In this document: positions 53,409 through 64,000 of the stretch, piece after piece
Layout of the letters: every line of letters starts with the position of its first letter
How positions within the stretch are numbered: the stretch's first letter is position 1
Assembly: GCA_039583875.1 (NCBI GenBank)
Contig: CM077150.1
Location: 53,571,451 to 53,635,450 of the forward strand
DNA length: 64,000 bases
Origin: Platanthera guangdongensis
Taxonomy: Eukaryota; Streptophyta; Magnoliopsida; Asparagales; Orchidaceae
Direction of reading: 5' to 3'
Notes under the pieces: generated by a model
What the model saw: only the letters and a program-made list of their open reading frames with translations
The model's database searches: none
Told to the model about the DNA's origin: nothing
Program-made: the position numbers and the translations under genes

Positions 53409-54394
53409 GGTAAGCGGTCATGGGTCTCAAGACGGGAGAAGCAATGAGGGTTGCCCGTCATATGATTGGTGGCACCGGAGTCAATCAGCCATTTACCTTG
53501 GGTAACGACGTGGGCACTACCTGACGTCGTGGCCACCGAGGCAGACGGCCGAGAAGAGGCGGAGGCCAAAGGAGCATCACCGGAAGGGCGAAGATGAGGA
53601 TGTTTCTGCCAGCAGCGGTCAACAGTATGACCAGTACGATTACAGTGAGAGCAGAAGAACCGGGAGGAACCCCGTCCGCCAGAGGAGCTTCGGCCACTCG
53701 GGCCCCCCCGCTGAGCTTGGTGAGCAGAGGAGTCCTGGGAAGGGGGGGAGGCCAACAGAGGCCGCTGGAGGAGCGAAGTAACGGCGGCAATGCGAGCCGC
53801 AGTGGCATCCAAAGTAGGAGATTCCGCCTCACCCAAGATCTGCTGGCGGATCATATCATAAGAGTCGGGAAGACGAAGAAGGTAACAAACAACCAGGAGT
53901 TCCTGGAAGTGTTTGTGCTGGTCGGCCAAGTCCGCGGAGAAGGGGCGATTCTGGAGGATTTCAGCCCCAAGGGGCTGAACCTGCTGATAAGCCGCAGCTG
54001 GGGACATGGAAGGGCGGGCGAAGAGGTCTGCATAGAGAGTATAAATGCGGGACGTCTGGCCCCCCTTAGAATAGAGAGCAGCGAGGTGAAGCCCTGCGGC
54101 CTTGACCGTCTCATCATGGCGAATGACGGGAAGGCACTCATCAGAAAGGCTGTTGGCCAGCCAGGTGCGAACAAGAGCATCACTCGCATCCCAGTCATCA
54201 AACTCAGGAGAGGTGCGAGGAGGAGGGTCATCGGTGAGGTGATGACGCTTGCGTTGAGAACGAAGGAGAAAGGTGAAAGAGACGCTCCAATCGGGATAGT
54301 TGGAGCCCACAAGCTTGGAAAGGGTGCCAAGGTTGCCCGAAGGAGGAGGAGGAGAAGGAGCTGCAGGAGTAGTGGTGAGACCGGAGGTAGTCAT
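53409..54394 (-). CDS. Copia B gag and protease start
   Basis: ATG at 54394 gives MTTSGLTTTPAAPSPPPPSG; the frame is open nine codons upstream but this start agrees with copia A and H. The capsid part includes GSNYPDWSVSFTFLLRSQRK, ALVRTWLANSLSDE and QHKHFQELLVVCYLLRLPDS. A Ser/Gly/Arg-rich stretch and the zinc knuckle CSHCNRTGHTVDRC follow, then the protease active site WLIDSGATNHMTG. Near 53408 the run CCCCC of relatives H and A is CCCC, a one-base loss that shifts reading out of the pol frame; the shifted frame runs on to about 52901. Confidence 0.9.
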
Positions 54395-55045
54395 AGAACC
54401 CGGAAGCAGAAGAAGCCGCACGAACAGGAGCGGTTAGAAAAACAGAGGAAGCCGCGCGAACAGTAGCGGCTAGAAAGAGACACTGCGGGGAAGAGGTCGC
54501 GCGGACTGAAAAGGCCGAGCGAACAGAAGAGAGGAGAAGAGCAGGTGACAGCGACCAAGATGCGGGTAAGAAAGAGACAACCCGCACGGTCAGGCAGATC
54601 ACAGCAGCGGCTAGAAGGTGGTCAAAGGCTCGGCGGGGAAGAAGTCGCACGAACTGAGAAGCCCGAGCGAACAGAAAAGAGGAGAAAAGCTGGCGACCGC
54701 GACCAAGATGCGGGTGAGAAAGGAACAACCCGCACGGTCAGGCAGATCACAGCAGCAATCCGCGAGTAGAGAGACAATACACACGCGGACAGGGACAGGC
54801 CGCAACGACTAGGAAGTCGGAGAGGCAAGAAAGAACAAGGAGCGCGGCGACAACGAAACAGGTCGCTGCGACAACAAGGAGAAGGAGAAAGCCGCGCGAA
54901 CAGATTGGGGGACAGAACCAAGCCGCGCGGATAGAAACAGGCCGCACGGATAGAAGAGAGGGCAATCCGCGAATCAAGTCGCAGAGCGCGGAAAAGAAGT
55001 CGCGAACAACAGAGGGCGCACAGAATCAAGAGGAAATGACCGTGT
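54395..55045 (-). other. Copia B untranslated leader
   Basis: 650 bases of degenerate units (TTCGCGCGGCTTC, TGTCCGC, CTCTTC on the minus strand) between primer site and gag. Several overlapping low-complexity open frames occur and none is credible. Confidence 0.6.
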
Positions 55046-55057
55046 GCTCTGATACCA
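55046..55057 (-). other. Copia B primer binding site, tRNA-iMet type
   Basis: Minus strand TGGTATCAGAGC directly follows the 5' LTR. Confidence 0.94.
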
Positions 55058-55440
55058 TGTTAGAAAGTAGAGAACAAGAAGCGAAAAGTAGAGAGCAAGA
55101 GAACAAACTTTTGAATAATTGAAATTTTATTATCCAAAAAAGAGATCATTTACAAAGGTATGGCCTCCCTTATATAGAATGGAGGAGATAAGAAAGAGAG
55201 TATACAAACAATGTGGGACTAAACATTTACAGTACTGAGCGGCTAGAATAATGGAGACCGCATAGGCCGCGCGGTTAGACAGGTGGGCTAACCGCTCGGC
55301 AACTCCAGCAGGATAGAACAAACCGCAGAGGTAGACCGACAGACCGCCCGGTCTACAAACCGCTGGATCAGACCGCTAAGCCGCTCGGTCAACAAACCGC
55401 TGGATCAGACCGCCAAGCCGCCCGGTCTAATACTTCAACA
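55058..55440 (-). repeat. Copia B 5' LTR
   Basis: 383 bp, identical to 49968-50350 except GGTATGGCC here for GGTATGACC (near 55160). Confidence 0.96.
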
Positions 55441-58107
55441 TTCAAACAACATACTCTTGTCTCCCCCTGAGCAACATATCCAGGAGGTTGCTCCAGGTAG
55501 AAGTCCTCCTGAAGATCCCCATAGAGAAAGACATTCTTGACATCAAGCTGGTAAATAGCTCAATCCCTGTTGACAGCCACAGAGAGAAGATCCTGGATGG
55601 TGCTGAGGCGAGCAACCAGAGAGAAAGTGTCAAAGTAATCAACGCCATAAGTCTGAGTGAAGCCTTTGGCCACCAGCCGGGCCTTGTAGCGATCCACAGT
55701 GCTGTCGGGGCGAAATTTCACAACAAACACCCAGTGACAGCCAACCACATCAGTACCCACTGGTGGAGGAACATGGGTCCAGGTACCCCTTTCAGTAAGA
55801 GTAGCCATCTCTTCATCCATGACAGATTTCCAAGGAGGAATAGCAAGAGCCTCCTGGTAGGTGCGGGGAGTGGCAGTGGCGGAGATAGCCAAGGCAAAAC
55901 ACCTGCGAGAAGGAGAAAGCCGAGAATAGGAAACAACTGCCGCAAGTGGGTGTTGAGTACATGCCCACACCCCTTTGCGAAGAGCAATGGGAAGATCCAA
56001 GTCGACGCATGCCTCAGTAACTGGAGCGTCCGTGGCGGAGAAGGCTGGCCCGAGACTAGAGAGACGGTTGTAGAGAACAGGGAGAAGGTGGAGGGGGTGA
56101 GACGGATAGAGGAGGAGATGGAGGAGGAGATGAGGTAAGAGGGGAGACGTCGATAGGCGTGGAAGGAACAGAGAGAGATGGTGGAGAAGCAGAGACATCA
56201 GGAGGAAGAGGGGATTCAAGAGAGAAGTAGGATGCATTCTCTAAGAAGGTCACGTCTGCGGACACAAATTGTTTGCGCAGAACGGGGTCAAAAAAACAAT
56301 AGCCTTTTTGAGTGGTAGAGTACCACAAAAAGACACACTTGGTGGAACGGGGGGAAATCTTATCGCGGGTAGCGGACGGAGCGTGTACAAAAGCCGTACA
56401 CCCAAAGACACGGAGAGTGAGAGGAAAAGGTTCCTTGTTGGAGTATAGAATGGAGAATGGGGTCTAGCCGTGGAGAACCGTGGAGGGAAGGTGATTGATG
56501 AGATAGCAGGCGAGTAGCACAGCGTAGCCCCAGTAGGAGCAGGGCACTTGCATCTGCGTCATGAGAGTGCGAGCGACATAAAGGAGGTGACGGTTTTTAC
56601 GCTCTGCCACCCCATTTTGCTGGGAGGTGTAAATACAGGTGGTCTGATGAACAAGACCATGTTGCAAAAAGAATGAGGAAAACTCATGACTAAGATATTC
56701 CTTAGCATTATCAGAGTGAAAGACTTTAATAGAAATGTCAAATTGAGTTTTAATCATATAATAAAAAGTTTGCCAGATAGAAAAGAGTTCAGAGCGATCT
56801 TTTAACAGATACACCCAGGTACATCGAGAAAAATCATCAATAAAAGTTACAAAGTAGGAACTACCCCGACCAACGGTGAGGGTAGGAGCAGGACCCCAGG
56901 CATCAGAATGAATGAGATCAAACGGTCAAGAGGAGCCACGGCCTTGCTTCGATGGGAAGGAGGAGCGATGATGTTTGCCAAGCTGACACGCATCACAGTT
57001 GAGCGAAGAACTGGTCGGAGGTAAGTGGGGCAGAAGCTATCGAAGAATCCAAGGAGGAGGATGTCCAAGGCGAAGATGTCATTGAAGCAGATCTGTAGAG
57101 GAGGAGTAAGCGGATAGAGCAGAAATGTTATCGAGGAAGTAGAGGTCACCGCTCTCAGGCCCAGTAGCAATCGTCCGTTGGGTCCTCGGGTCCTGGAAAG
57201 AACAAGAAGTGGGAGTGAATAAGACGGAGCACTGAAGTTGCCTGCATAAAGTAGTAACAGATAATAAATTCCACGGGAACTTTGGGACATAGAGAGTGTG
57301 CTCCAAGCGAAGCGACGGGGTGACTTGAACCATGCCCGTCCCATGAACCGGGGAGGGTGAACCATCCGCCACACGAACCGGGGGCAATCGGTCATGCGTT
57401 TCAAGGAGAGAGAAGCAATGAGGGTTGCCAGTCATGTGATTTGTAGCACCCGAGTCAATCAGCCATTTACCTTGGGTAACAATATGGGCACTACCTGAAG
57501 TCGTGGCCATAGAGGCAGACGGCCGAGAGGAGGCGGGGGTCGAGGAAGAAGCATCACCGGAAGGGCGAAGATGAGGATGTTTTTGCCAGCAACGGTCAAC
57601 AGAATGGCCGGTACGACCACAGTGAGAGCAGAGGAACCTGGACGAACCGCGCCCGCCTAAGTGGTTGCGGCCACTAGGCCACCCCCCCCTGGTGAGAATA
57701 GGAGTCCTGGGAAGGAGGGGAGGACAATAGAGGATACTAGAGCAGCGAAGTAACAGCGGAAATGCGAGCTGCGATGACATCCAAAGTGGGAGACTCCGCC
57801 TCACCCAAGATCTGCTGGCGGATCATATCAAAGGATTCGTGAAGGCAGAGAAGATAACAAACAACCAGGAGTTCCTGGAAGTGTTTGTGATGTTCGGCCA
57901 AGTCCGCGGAGAAGGGGAGATTCTGGAGGATCTCTGTGCCAAGAGCCTAAACCTGCTGATAAGCCGCAACAGGCGACATGGAAGGGCGGGCGAAGAGGTC
58001 CGCATAAAGAGTATAAATGCGGGACGTCTGGCCCCCCTTCGAATAGAGAGCAGCTAGGTGAAGCCAAGCAGCCTTGATTGTCTCATCATGGCGAATGACG
58101 GGAAGTG
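55441..58107 (-). pseudogene. Copia A gag end, protease, integrase and RT start
   Basis: Read downwards from 58107: gag C-terminal part, degraded, with frameshifts around 57820; the zinc knuckle CSHCGRTGHSVDRC (about 57630); protease WLIDSGATNHMTGN (about 57460) continuing in frame through DRLPPVRVADGSPSPVHG, which copia B has lost; integrase zinc and core parts (MYLLKDRSELFSIWQ, HSDNAKEYLSH, SQQNGVAERKNR; 56814-56464); CFDPVLRKQFVSADVTF; RT start [20 protein letters not shown] and [10 protein letters not shown] (55870-55690). The piece ends at the copia B target site. At least four frame breaks are present. Confidence 0.88.
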
Positions 58108-59376
58108 TAAGACCCCCTTTTTTTTTTCTCTTCAGACGCCGGGGTCTTAGGCCCAGAACCGCCGTTTTGCGGTGACTCCTTCACGCCCTGAAGGGTCATC
58201 ACCACAAAGCGCCGATTCTGCCGGCCATCTCGATCACAGAAAAGTAGCATAAAGAAGTAAATGCAAATTGCAGTCCACAGAAAATCACATGTCATAATAA
58301 AAATAACTCCACGAATGGAGTGTCCACAAAAATAAAACATCAGAGTAGCAAAAACGGGCTTATGCCCGGTACATCAAATCCTCACTACAAAAAGGTCACT
58401 CATGCGGAAGCAGAAAGACTACTCAAGGTCGAGACTCACGGTCCGGGCTGTGTGAACTCCGGAGCTAGACTGCCCCACCTCCAAGCGCACCGGTCTCTGG
58501 GGCTGCTCCTCCATGCTGGTCTCCACGATCCCCTAAATGATGCGGTTCGAAAACCGTTAGTCTAAAAGACTAAGTCCTATCATCCCCTGCCCCTTCCCCC
58601 ACGGCTCCTAGGCACCGAGCGGAGAGGAAGAAAGGGGAGGACTTGAAGGTGGAGAAAAATCAAAAGCAGGTGACAGCGGACCTATACTAGCAATTCTATA
58701 TCATGTATAGTCATAAGCTGAAATATGAAAAGTAACCTTCACTTATGTGAAAACACATAAGCCAAGGGGTCTTCTGCAAGGCTCCCATCGTATAAAAAGT
58801 CCCATACCAATTTATACGTTGGGGTGTCGGTGATCAAACTGCAGTAACTATATATATCAATATTAACCTTAATTTATAAACTTGCCCACACAAACTTATA
58901 GACTAAGGGGTCGTTTTGCAGGTCCTAAAGCATAAGCGTCCCATTCCACTTATACTTTAGGTGTCAAGGTTAAAGGTAACGATTATGCTATGACATGCAA
59001 GTGGGTATGATGGATCAAGCAAGTGCAACACACACACCCGACTCTGTGCACACAGACCTTTAGTTCCCCCTTTCTGGAGCCGTAACCTCCCAGGATACCT
59101 CCGTAGTGGCAGACGGAAGCGGTGGGTTGGGCCTCGCCCACCTCTAAACCAGTAAAGCACTACCGGTCAGACCTATCGTACGCCTCAACGCTTGGTGCAC
59201 GAAGCCGACTCCTACGTACTCTTGTCGGCTGGCGCACCGGGCTTTGTTGGCGAAGTGCTAACCACACTTGCTGAGTCAACGTATTGGCGTCGGTGCATCG
59301 ACCCTCCGATACCGAAGACCCACCACCTTAATTTCCTTTCCTTTTATGCACATGCAAATTAGCGTAATCAAGAACC

Positions 59377-59495
59377 GAGCCGAAGCTCCCCGGACCAACA
59401 CGTCCGTCTCAAACAATCGAGCCGAAGCTCCCCGGACCCAAAGTCCGCCTTTTAACCATCCGAGCCGAAGCTCCCAGCTAACATCCCGTGCAATC
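59377..59495 (+). repeat. About 42-bp tandem repeat in solo LTR
   Basis: GAGCCGAAGCTCCC recurs at 59377, 59419 and 59462, with CGGACC following in the first two units. Confidence 0.8.
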
Positions 59496-61727
59496 AGTGT
59501 CGGTGAAATGTGCAACCCTAATTACTAAGTTACTCTTTTCAGCTTGTTAAACAGTTTACGTTAACCGAGGACTGCCCCCAGTATTCCCTGTGAAGGGCTC
59601 TCAAGGGGCACTAGGAACTGCGTTGGGATTACGCCCAGTGTTCCCTTTTGCAAGGTACTTATTTTGTTATTGGTTGATTCCCTTACCCTTTGCTTTCTCA
59701 TGTTCCGATATGCTAATCCTAGGGTGATTTGACTCCAACTCTCTCCTTGGGTAGGACGATCTTTCGTCGGACCCGAACGCCTCTAAACCCTAGACAAAAT
59801 CACACCCTACTCACTCATCTTCCATAGATGCAACCCACTCTACTTATCTTTCCAGAAAATCATCAAGACCCATTACACGTGCTCTAATTCATATCCAAAA
59901 TGATTTCCTGCAATTTTGCTATATGCAGACCACTTAAGCTACATGACCCGTAAGAAGGGAAGTACATGAAATACTCATCCAGTACCCTTATGATAATTAT
60001 TAGAGGGCTAAAATGACATTTGAAGCATAAATCCAGAAATCCATAATTTTCCTAATTTGCCTGATAATTAATTTATTTATTCTAGTGTCCCAAAAGGCCC
60101 AAGTTTGAACATGAAGTACCATTTTAAAACAAGTTAATAATCCACTAAATTTATGATAATTACAAGATGCATAACCAACTCTAAATCCTAAGTCTTCCAA
60201 TTTTTCAGCAAGGTTTAGGCCTTTAAATTTAATTTCAAAGATGCCCCATAAAAAAGTCATTTTAAAAGATTTTATAGTAATAATACCTCCAAAAATTTAG
60301 AGAAAATTCAGGGATGATTGTGATGGCCTACAAGTACCCTAGAAAAAGTTTCCCAATTTATCATTTGGAAATAAGGCTATATTTGATTTTCTTATGAACT
60401 TTCTAATTTAAGGGTTAATGAACAAAGTGTGCTAATCAGCCATCAAATATTTCCACAAAAATTCCCACATGATAATATTGAGCTAAAAACACTAGGTAGA
60501 AAGTTTCATGATTTTCCATTAAGTAATGGGCTCTTGCAAGAATTATTAGTATGTAATCAAAATAAAGCACTTGTGAAGTAGATGCCCTAAATAGATATCC
60601 AAAAATTCTAACAAAATTCATACAAGATTATTATAGCCTAAAACTAACTATGCCCATGTTTCATACCCTTCCTATGGGCAGTGAGACCACAATAGCCAAA
60701 TTATTAATTAGGGCAATACTATTGATTACAAATGAAGTGCTACAAATATTGATCAAAATTCCTCAAGTAAATTATCAGAGGCTCAAAATACCATAATCCC
60801 CTCACTACCCAAATTGGTTAAGTTTCAAGATGTTTAGCTTACCTAAACCTACACTACAAGTTTTAGGTCCTAAACTAGGGTTAGGGTTTTGGGGGCCCTA
60901 CCTTTTTTAAAATTAGCTAAGATTTCTAACAGAGGGTTTTATACATCCTAGAAACCTCCTTGCAAAATTTGGAGTTCATCCAAGGTGTTTAGGACTCATG
61001 TCCTTCACAAGGCAAAAAGGTCCCCCTTTAGGGTTTGGCCTAGGGACTTAGGGCAAATCAACTCTACCCTACCCCACATTTCATGGAGAGGTGCTAAGTG
61101 CCATAATAAGTCAGTGGCCCAAATTTCAGCCTCTGTTGAGGTGATTTGGTCACTGAAAATTAGAAATGCACTTTTTGACCAAAATGCCCTTATTAAGGTA
61201 TAGTTAGGGTTGGGTCAAAACTTATTCAAAACACATCCAAATTAAATAAAATTTTTTACAGATACCTAAAGTGAACCCAGGGACCACTCACCAAAATTTG
61301 GGAGGGTTTGGAGGTGTTTAGGGCACCTATTTAATTTATTTAATAATTATTAAATGTTTATAAAAACTATAGAAATATGTTCTCCAAAAGTTCCCATTTT
61401 TGGACCATCTCTAGGTATAGCTAGGGTAGACTCCCTGTAAAAATTTCAACTGATTTGGACTAGGTATGAAGTGTGGGAACTCAGTTTAGTGACTGCCTAG
61501 CCCTAAGGATATGTCCCACCAAAACGGGTGCCCTAATCAAACCAGGAGCCTAAATTGGTTCAAACCAATTTTAAAATAAAGTAGACAGAAAGGGCTACAA
61601 ATCATGTGTTGATCATTTCCTCATACAGAGCCTCTAACTACTTTTAAATATTTAAAGCATTAAATGACAAAAGTGTGACAGAATGAAATAAATAAAATTA
61701 ATTTCCTATAGTTTAATCCTGATGCAG

Positions 61728-62160
61728 CACGAATCTTGGCGCAGGGATCAACGGCATCCGGTCATCGTCTTCGTTGAGCCGACGGCTGCGATTCGTCCCG
61801 CCTGGAGCGATTTCCAAATGCCTCTGCCGGCTACCCGACCACCTCCCCGGCCGGCCACCGGCACCACCACCTCCGTTGAGGTGGTGGCCATCCCCAGGCG
61901 GCGGCTTGGCCGCCGGAAACCTCTTTTCCGGCGATCCCGAGAGATGAAGATTTTCAGAAAAATCCATGGAAAGCCGAATTGGATCGGCTCAATTGAGCCC
62001 GAACCTTGGACCTATTGATTGCTAAGATCTAATCATGAGTTAAGGAGAGGGGGAGGACCTTCCTGGCGGCCTGGATGCGAGAGGAGCGGCGGGATGCCAT
62101 TGACGACGGCGGCGGCGCTCGGCTTCTGCAACCGCACAGTGGGATGGCTCGTCTCCTCCA
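61728..62160 (+). other. GC-rich island inside AT-rich LTR
   Basis: A sharp change from AT-rich to GC-rich sequence (CCGGCCGGCCACCGG, GGCGGCGGC words) with open frames on both strands (for example 61722-62018). No domain is recognisable. It ends in CTCCAGGTAAAT (about 62154), which looks like a 5' splice site. It could be the LTR promoter and first exon region or captured DNA. Confidence 0.35.
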
Positions 62161-62618
62161 GGTAAATGCTCTAAAATGATCCCCTTGGCCCCCTGATGGT
62201 GTTTAAATGGCAAATGGGGGAGAGGGGAGGCTGGTTCTTCAATGGCCATTAACACCATTAAAGGTGTGGCTCGGGTAGAGTGGAGGGGGGCTGAACCCAT
62301 CCCTTGGTTGCCGGGAAACGGCTGGAATCAACTCCTCTCCCCTAGAGGAGTTGATTGCAGCCATAAATGGTGGCTGTTAGCCTCCCTTGGCCGGCCTTCC
62401 ACTTCCCCTTCCTCTTCCTCAATTTCTCTCTCCTCCATTATCATGGAGGGGAGCTCCTTTCTCTCTCCTAGTCACCTCTGGTTGACTAGTCAACCTCACA
62501 AGCTAAATGCAGCCCACTTGATTATGATGGTCATGGGGGTGGGGTTAGCCTAAGGGAGAAGTGGCTTGGGCTTGGGTTAGCCCTTTTTGGGCTAGGTTTG
62601 ACTTGACCTAAATGAGGG

Positions 62619-63250
62619 TTGACCTGGGCCAATTTGACCATCTGGGTTGACCCCATTAGGTTTTTAGTGGCCCATTGGCTTCCCCTAAGGTCTAGGGTTA
62701 CTTGAATAGGGTTGGTTGGGCCTCTTGGTGGTCTTATGTCCCTTGGCAAGGGCACTTTGACCATCTAGGGCTAGAGTTGACTTGGGTCAACATGACCAAT
62801 TGGGTTGACCCCTATGGGTCCTGGGTGACCCATTGGCTTCCCCTAGGGTCTAGGTAGGGTTATGTAGGGTTACCCTGCCCTCTGGAGGTCACATACCCTT
62901 AGTAAGTGCACTTTGACTAGATTAGGGGCTTGAGTTGACTTGGGTCAACCTGGCCCCTAGGGCTGACCCCAATGTGTCCTTAATGACCCATTGACCTCAC
63001 TTTAGGGTTAGGATAGCATAGGTGGGGTCCTCTAGGCTAAGAGTAGGTCAATTGACCCTAAGTAGGCTAGTTTGACCCATTTAGGGCTAGGGTTGACCTT
63101 GGTCAACTGAGCCTCTTGCGCTGACCCTAATGGGTCCTTTTGGCTCTAATGGGCCTCCCAAGGTATTAGGGGTATTGTGGTAGGGTCTTGGGGTTAGGGT
63201 GTGGTCCATGGTCATCCTGAACCATGCTCAGAGTTCTACTATTTGCAGAC
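62619..63250 (+). repeat. 158-bp tandem repeat, four units, in solo LTR
   Basis: The landmark TTGACYTGGGYCAA recurs at 62619, 62777, 62935 and 63093, exactly 158 bases apart each time, followed in each unit by TTGACCC or CTGACCC, then by a GG/CC-rich part and a purine-pyrimidine stretch. Units are diverged but collinear. The last unit fades near 63250. Confidence 0.82.
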
Positions 63251-63373
63251 CATGATGATCTCCCACCTTTCTGTCCCCTATCTCTTGGCCCATTTCTGGC
63301 TTCCTAGGGTTTTGTCATGACCTAGTCATGGCCAAAACCACTCTTAGGGGTCTAGTTGGAAGTGGGATGTTAC

Positions 63374-63661
63374 ATGAAGGCACTCATCAGAAAGGTTATT
63401 GGCCAGCCAAGTACGGACAATCGCATCACTCGCATCGCAGTCATCAAATTGAGCAGAGTTAAGAGGAGAAGGGTCATCGGTGAGGTGATGACGCTTGCGC
63501 TGAGAGCGTAGAAGAAAGGTGAAATAAACGCTCCAATCCGGATAGTTGGAGCCAATAAGTTTAGAAAGTGTGTCAAGGTTTCCAGAAGGAGTAGGAGGAG
63601 GAGGAGCCGCAGGGGTGGTGGAGGTAGAGATAGCGGGGGTGGAGAGACCGGAATTGTCCAT
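63374..63661 (-). pseudogene. Copia A gag N-terminal part
   Basis: ATG at 63661 gives MDNSGLSTPAISTSTTPAAP, then LSKLIGSNYPDWSVYFTFLL, RSQRKRHHLTDDPSPL and RTWLANNLSDECLH, parallel to copia B gag but with a longer Thr/Pro-rich start. It is cut at 63374 by the solo LTR and resumes at 58107. Confidence 0.88.
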
Positions 63662-64000
63662 AGAGAAGGCAGGAAACCGCGTGAATAGAAGAGAAGCCAC
63701 AGGGAGAGAAAAAGGAGAGAAAGCCGCACGACCGAAGGAGGAGGCCGGGACACGAGAAGGAGACCGCAGCGAACAAGGATGAAACCGCAACGGGCTAAAG
63801 AGAAGAAGCAGCAACGGCACAGTGGCAGAACACCAGCAACCAGGAAGCAGACCAAGGCACAGGGAAAGAAGTCGCGCTAACTGAAAGAGACCGAGCGAAC
63901 AGAGAGAAGAGGAAGCATGGGACCCGTGAGAACAGGTCGAGAAAAGACTGAAGGAAGTCGTGCGAATATGGCAGCGACAAGGCAAAGAAGCCGCTTGGAC
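63662..64000 (-). other. Copia A untranslated leader, runs off window
   Basis: CCGC- and pyrimidine-rich units on the minus strand, like the leaders of copia B and H. Primer site and 5' LTR are beyond 64000. Confidence 0.6.

Larger units (their letters stand above)
49968..55440 (-). mobile_element. Copia B: full-length young copia element, 5.5 kb
   Basis: Two 383-bp LTRs (49968-50350 and 55058-55440) differ at one base by eye. The target duplication TTCAA is exact (49963-49967 and 55441-55445). Primer site, leader, gag, pol and polypurine tract are all present. The only evident lesion is one missing base in protease. It inserted into copia A, a member of its own family, within the RT codons for KKAIYGLK. 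Confidence 0.97.
58108..63373 (+). mobile_element. Solo long LTR, family G (5.27 kb)
   Basis: Compared with copia B gag, 5.27 kb is inserted between GACGGGAAG and GGCACTC. The insertion starts TGTAAGACCCCC and ends GATGTTACA, flanked by GGAAG (58103-58107) and TGAAG (63374-63378), a 5-bp duplication with one mismatch. There is no second terminal repeat inside and no retroelement protein, so a solo LTR formed by LTR recombination fits best; a large non-coding LARD-type element is the alternative. Its first 1.2 kb is homologous to 1193-1. It is AT-rich at 59900-61700, GC-rich at 61728-62160, and has tandem repeats at both ends. Confidence 0.72.
48414..64000 (-). mobile_element. Copia A: degenerate copia element, split twice, runs off window
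   Basis: Pieces 48414-49967, 55441-58107 and 63374-64000 join in order into one minus-strand copia element of the same family as B and H: 3' LTR, RNase H, RT, integrase, protease, gag and leader. Copia B (49968-55440) splits RT and the solo long LTR (58108-63373) splits gag. The 5' LTR would be right of 64000. Stops and frameshifts show it is older than B. Confidence 0.9.

Noticed and set aside
53594..54466. 290-codon plus-strand open frame opposite copia B gag
   Set aside because: Antisense shadow of the GC-biased gag gene.
61722..62300. Pro/Arg-rich open frames in the solo LTR
   Set aside because: Explained by the GC-rich island; open on both strands with no domain, so not called as genes.

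Overview
The window reads as repeat-dense nuclear DNA of a seed plant. Nearly all of it consists of LTR retrotransposons nested in one another, joined by short unassigned stretches that carry small DNA transposons. I found no convincing host gene, tRNA, rRNA or CRISPR array. The species cannot be named from the sequence; the mix of Ty1/copia SIRE-like, other Ty1/copia and chromodomain Ty3/gypsy (Tekay/Del-like) elements with tRNA-iMet primer sites is typical of angiosperms.

Layout. 1-1193 is the end of a long LTR (family G). 1194-12412 is a plus-strand SIRE-like copia element. Its gag lies outside the window, its pol is frameshifted, and pol is interrupted by an internally deleted copia element H (2588-5299, target duplication GAACC). 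The SIRE element then carries an intact 1033-codon third ORF (7633-10734) and a 3' LTR. 12416-21920 is an old minus-strand chromovirus whose two LTRs are 2.3 kb each. 22500 to just beyond 31467 is a minus-strand copia remnant D (gag and 5' LTR), split by the young full-length copia C (24012-31466, target duplication TTGAC). 31467-33459 is mostly unassigned and holds a 176-bp Tourist-like MITE. 33460-40769 is copia E (target duplication CCATA), with one open frame broken by only two stop codons; its 3' LTR contains a 1.2-kb Helitron-like insertion made largely of an 18-bp minisatellite. 40770-43304 holds a short minisatellite, a GGGCC-rich repeat, a 415-bp Mutator-like foldback element and a SINE-like stretch. 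43305-44932 is an LTR and pol stub of copia F, a relative of C. 44933 to about 48413 is a minus-strand SIRE-like element with a shortened third ORF. From about 48414 to the window end is copia A (minus), split by a same-family young copia B (49968-55440, target duplication TTCAA) and by a 5.27-kb solo long LTR of family G (58108-63373).

How it works together. The coding content is retrotransposon machinery: gag capsid with zinc knuckle, aspartic protease, integrase, reverse transcriptase and RNase H in the copia order PR-INT-RT-RH, or the gypsy order PR-RT-RH-INT-chromodomain. B and C are the youngest by LTR comparison (one visible difference in 383 bp; about three substitutions and two 1-base indels in 1617 bp), yet each has a single frameshift inside the protease. 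The least understood coding element is the SIRE third ORF. Two diverged copies share conserved blocks separated by low-complexity linkers, it has no obvious signal peptide or membrane segment, and it is preceded by the same short-motif array that sits in the element's own LTR.
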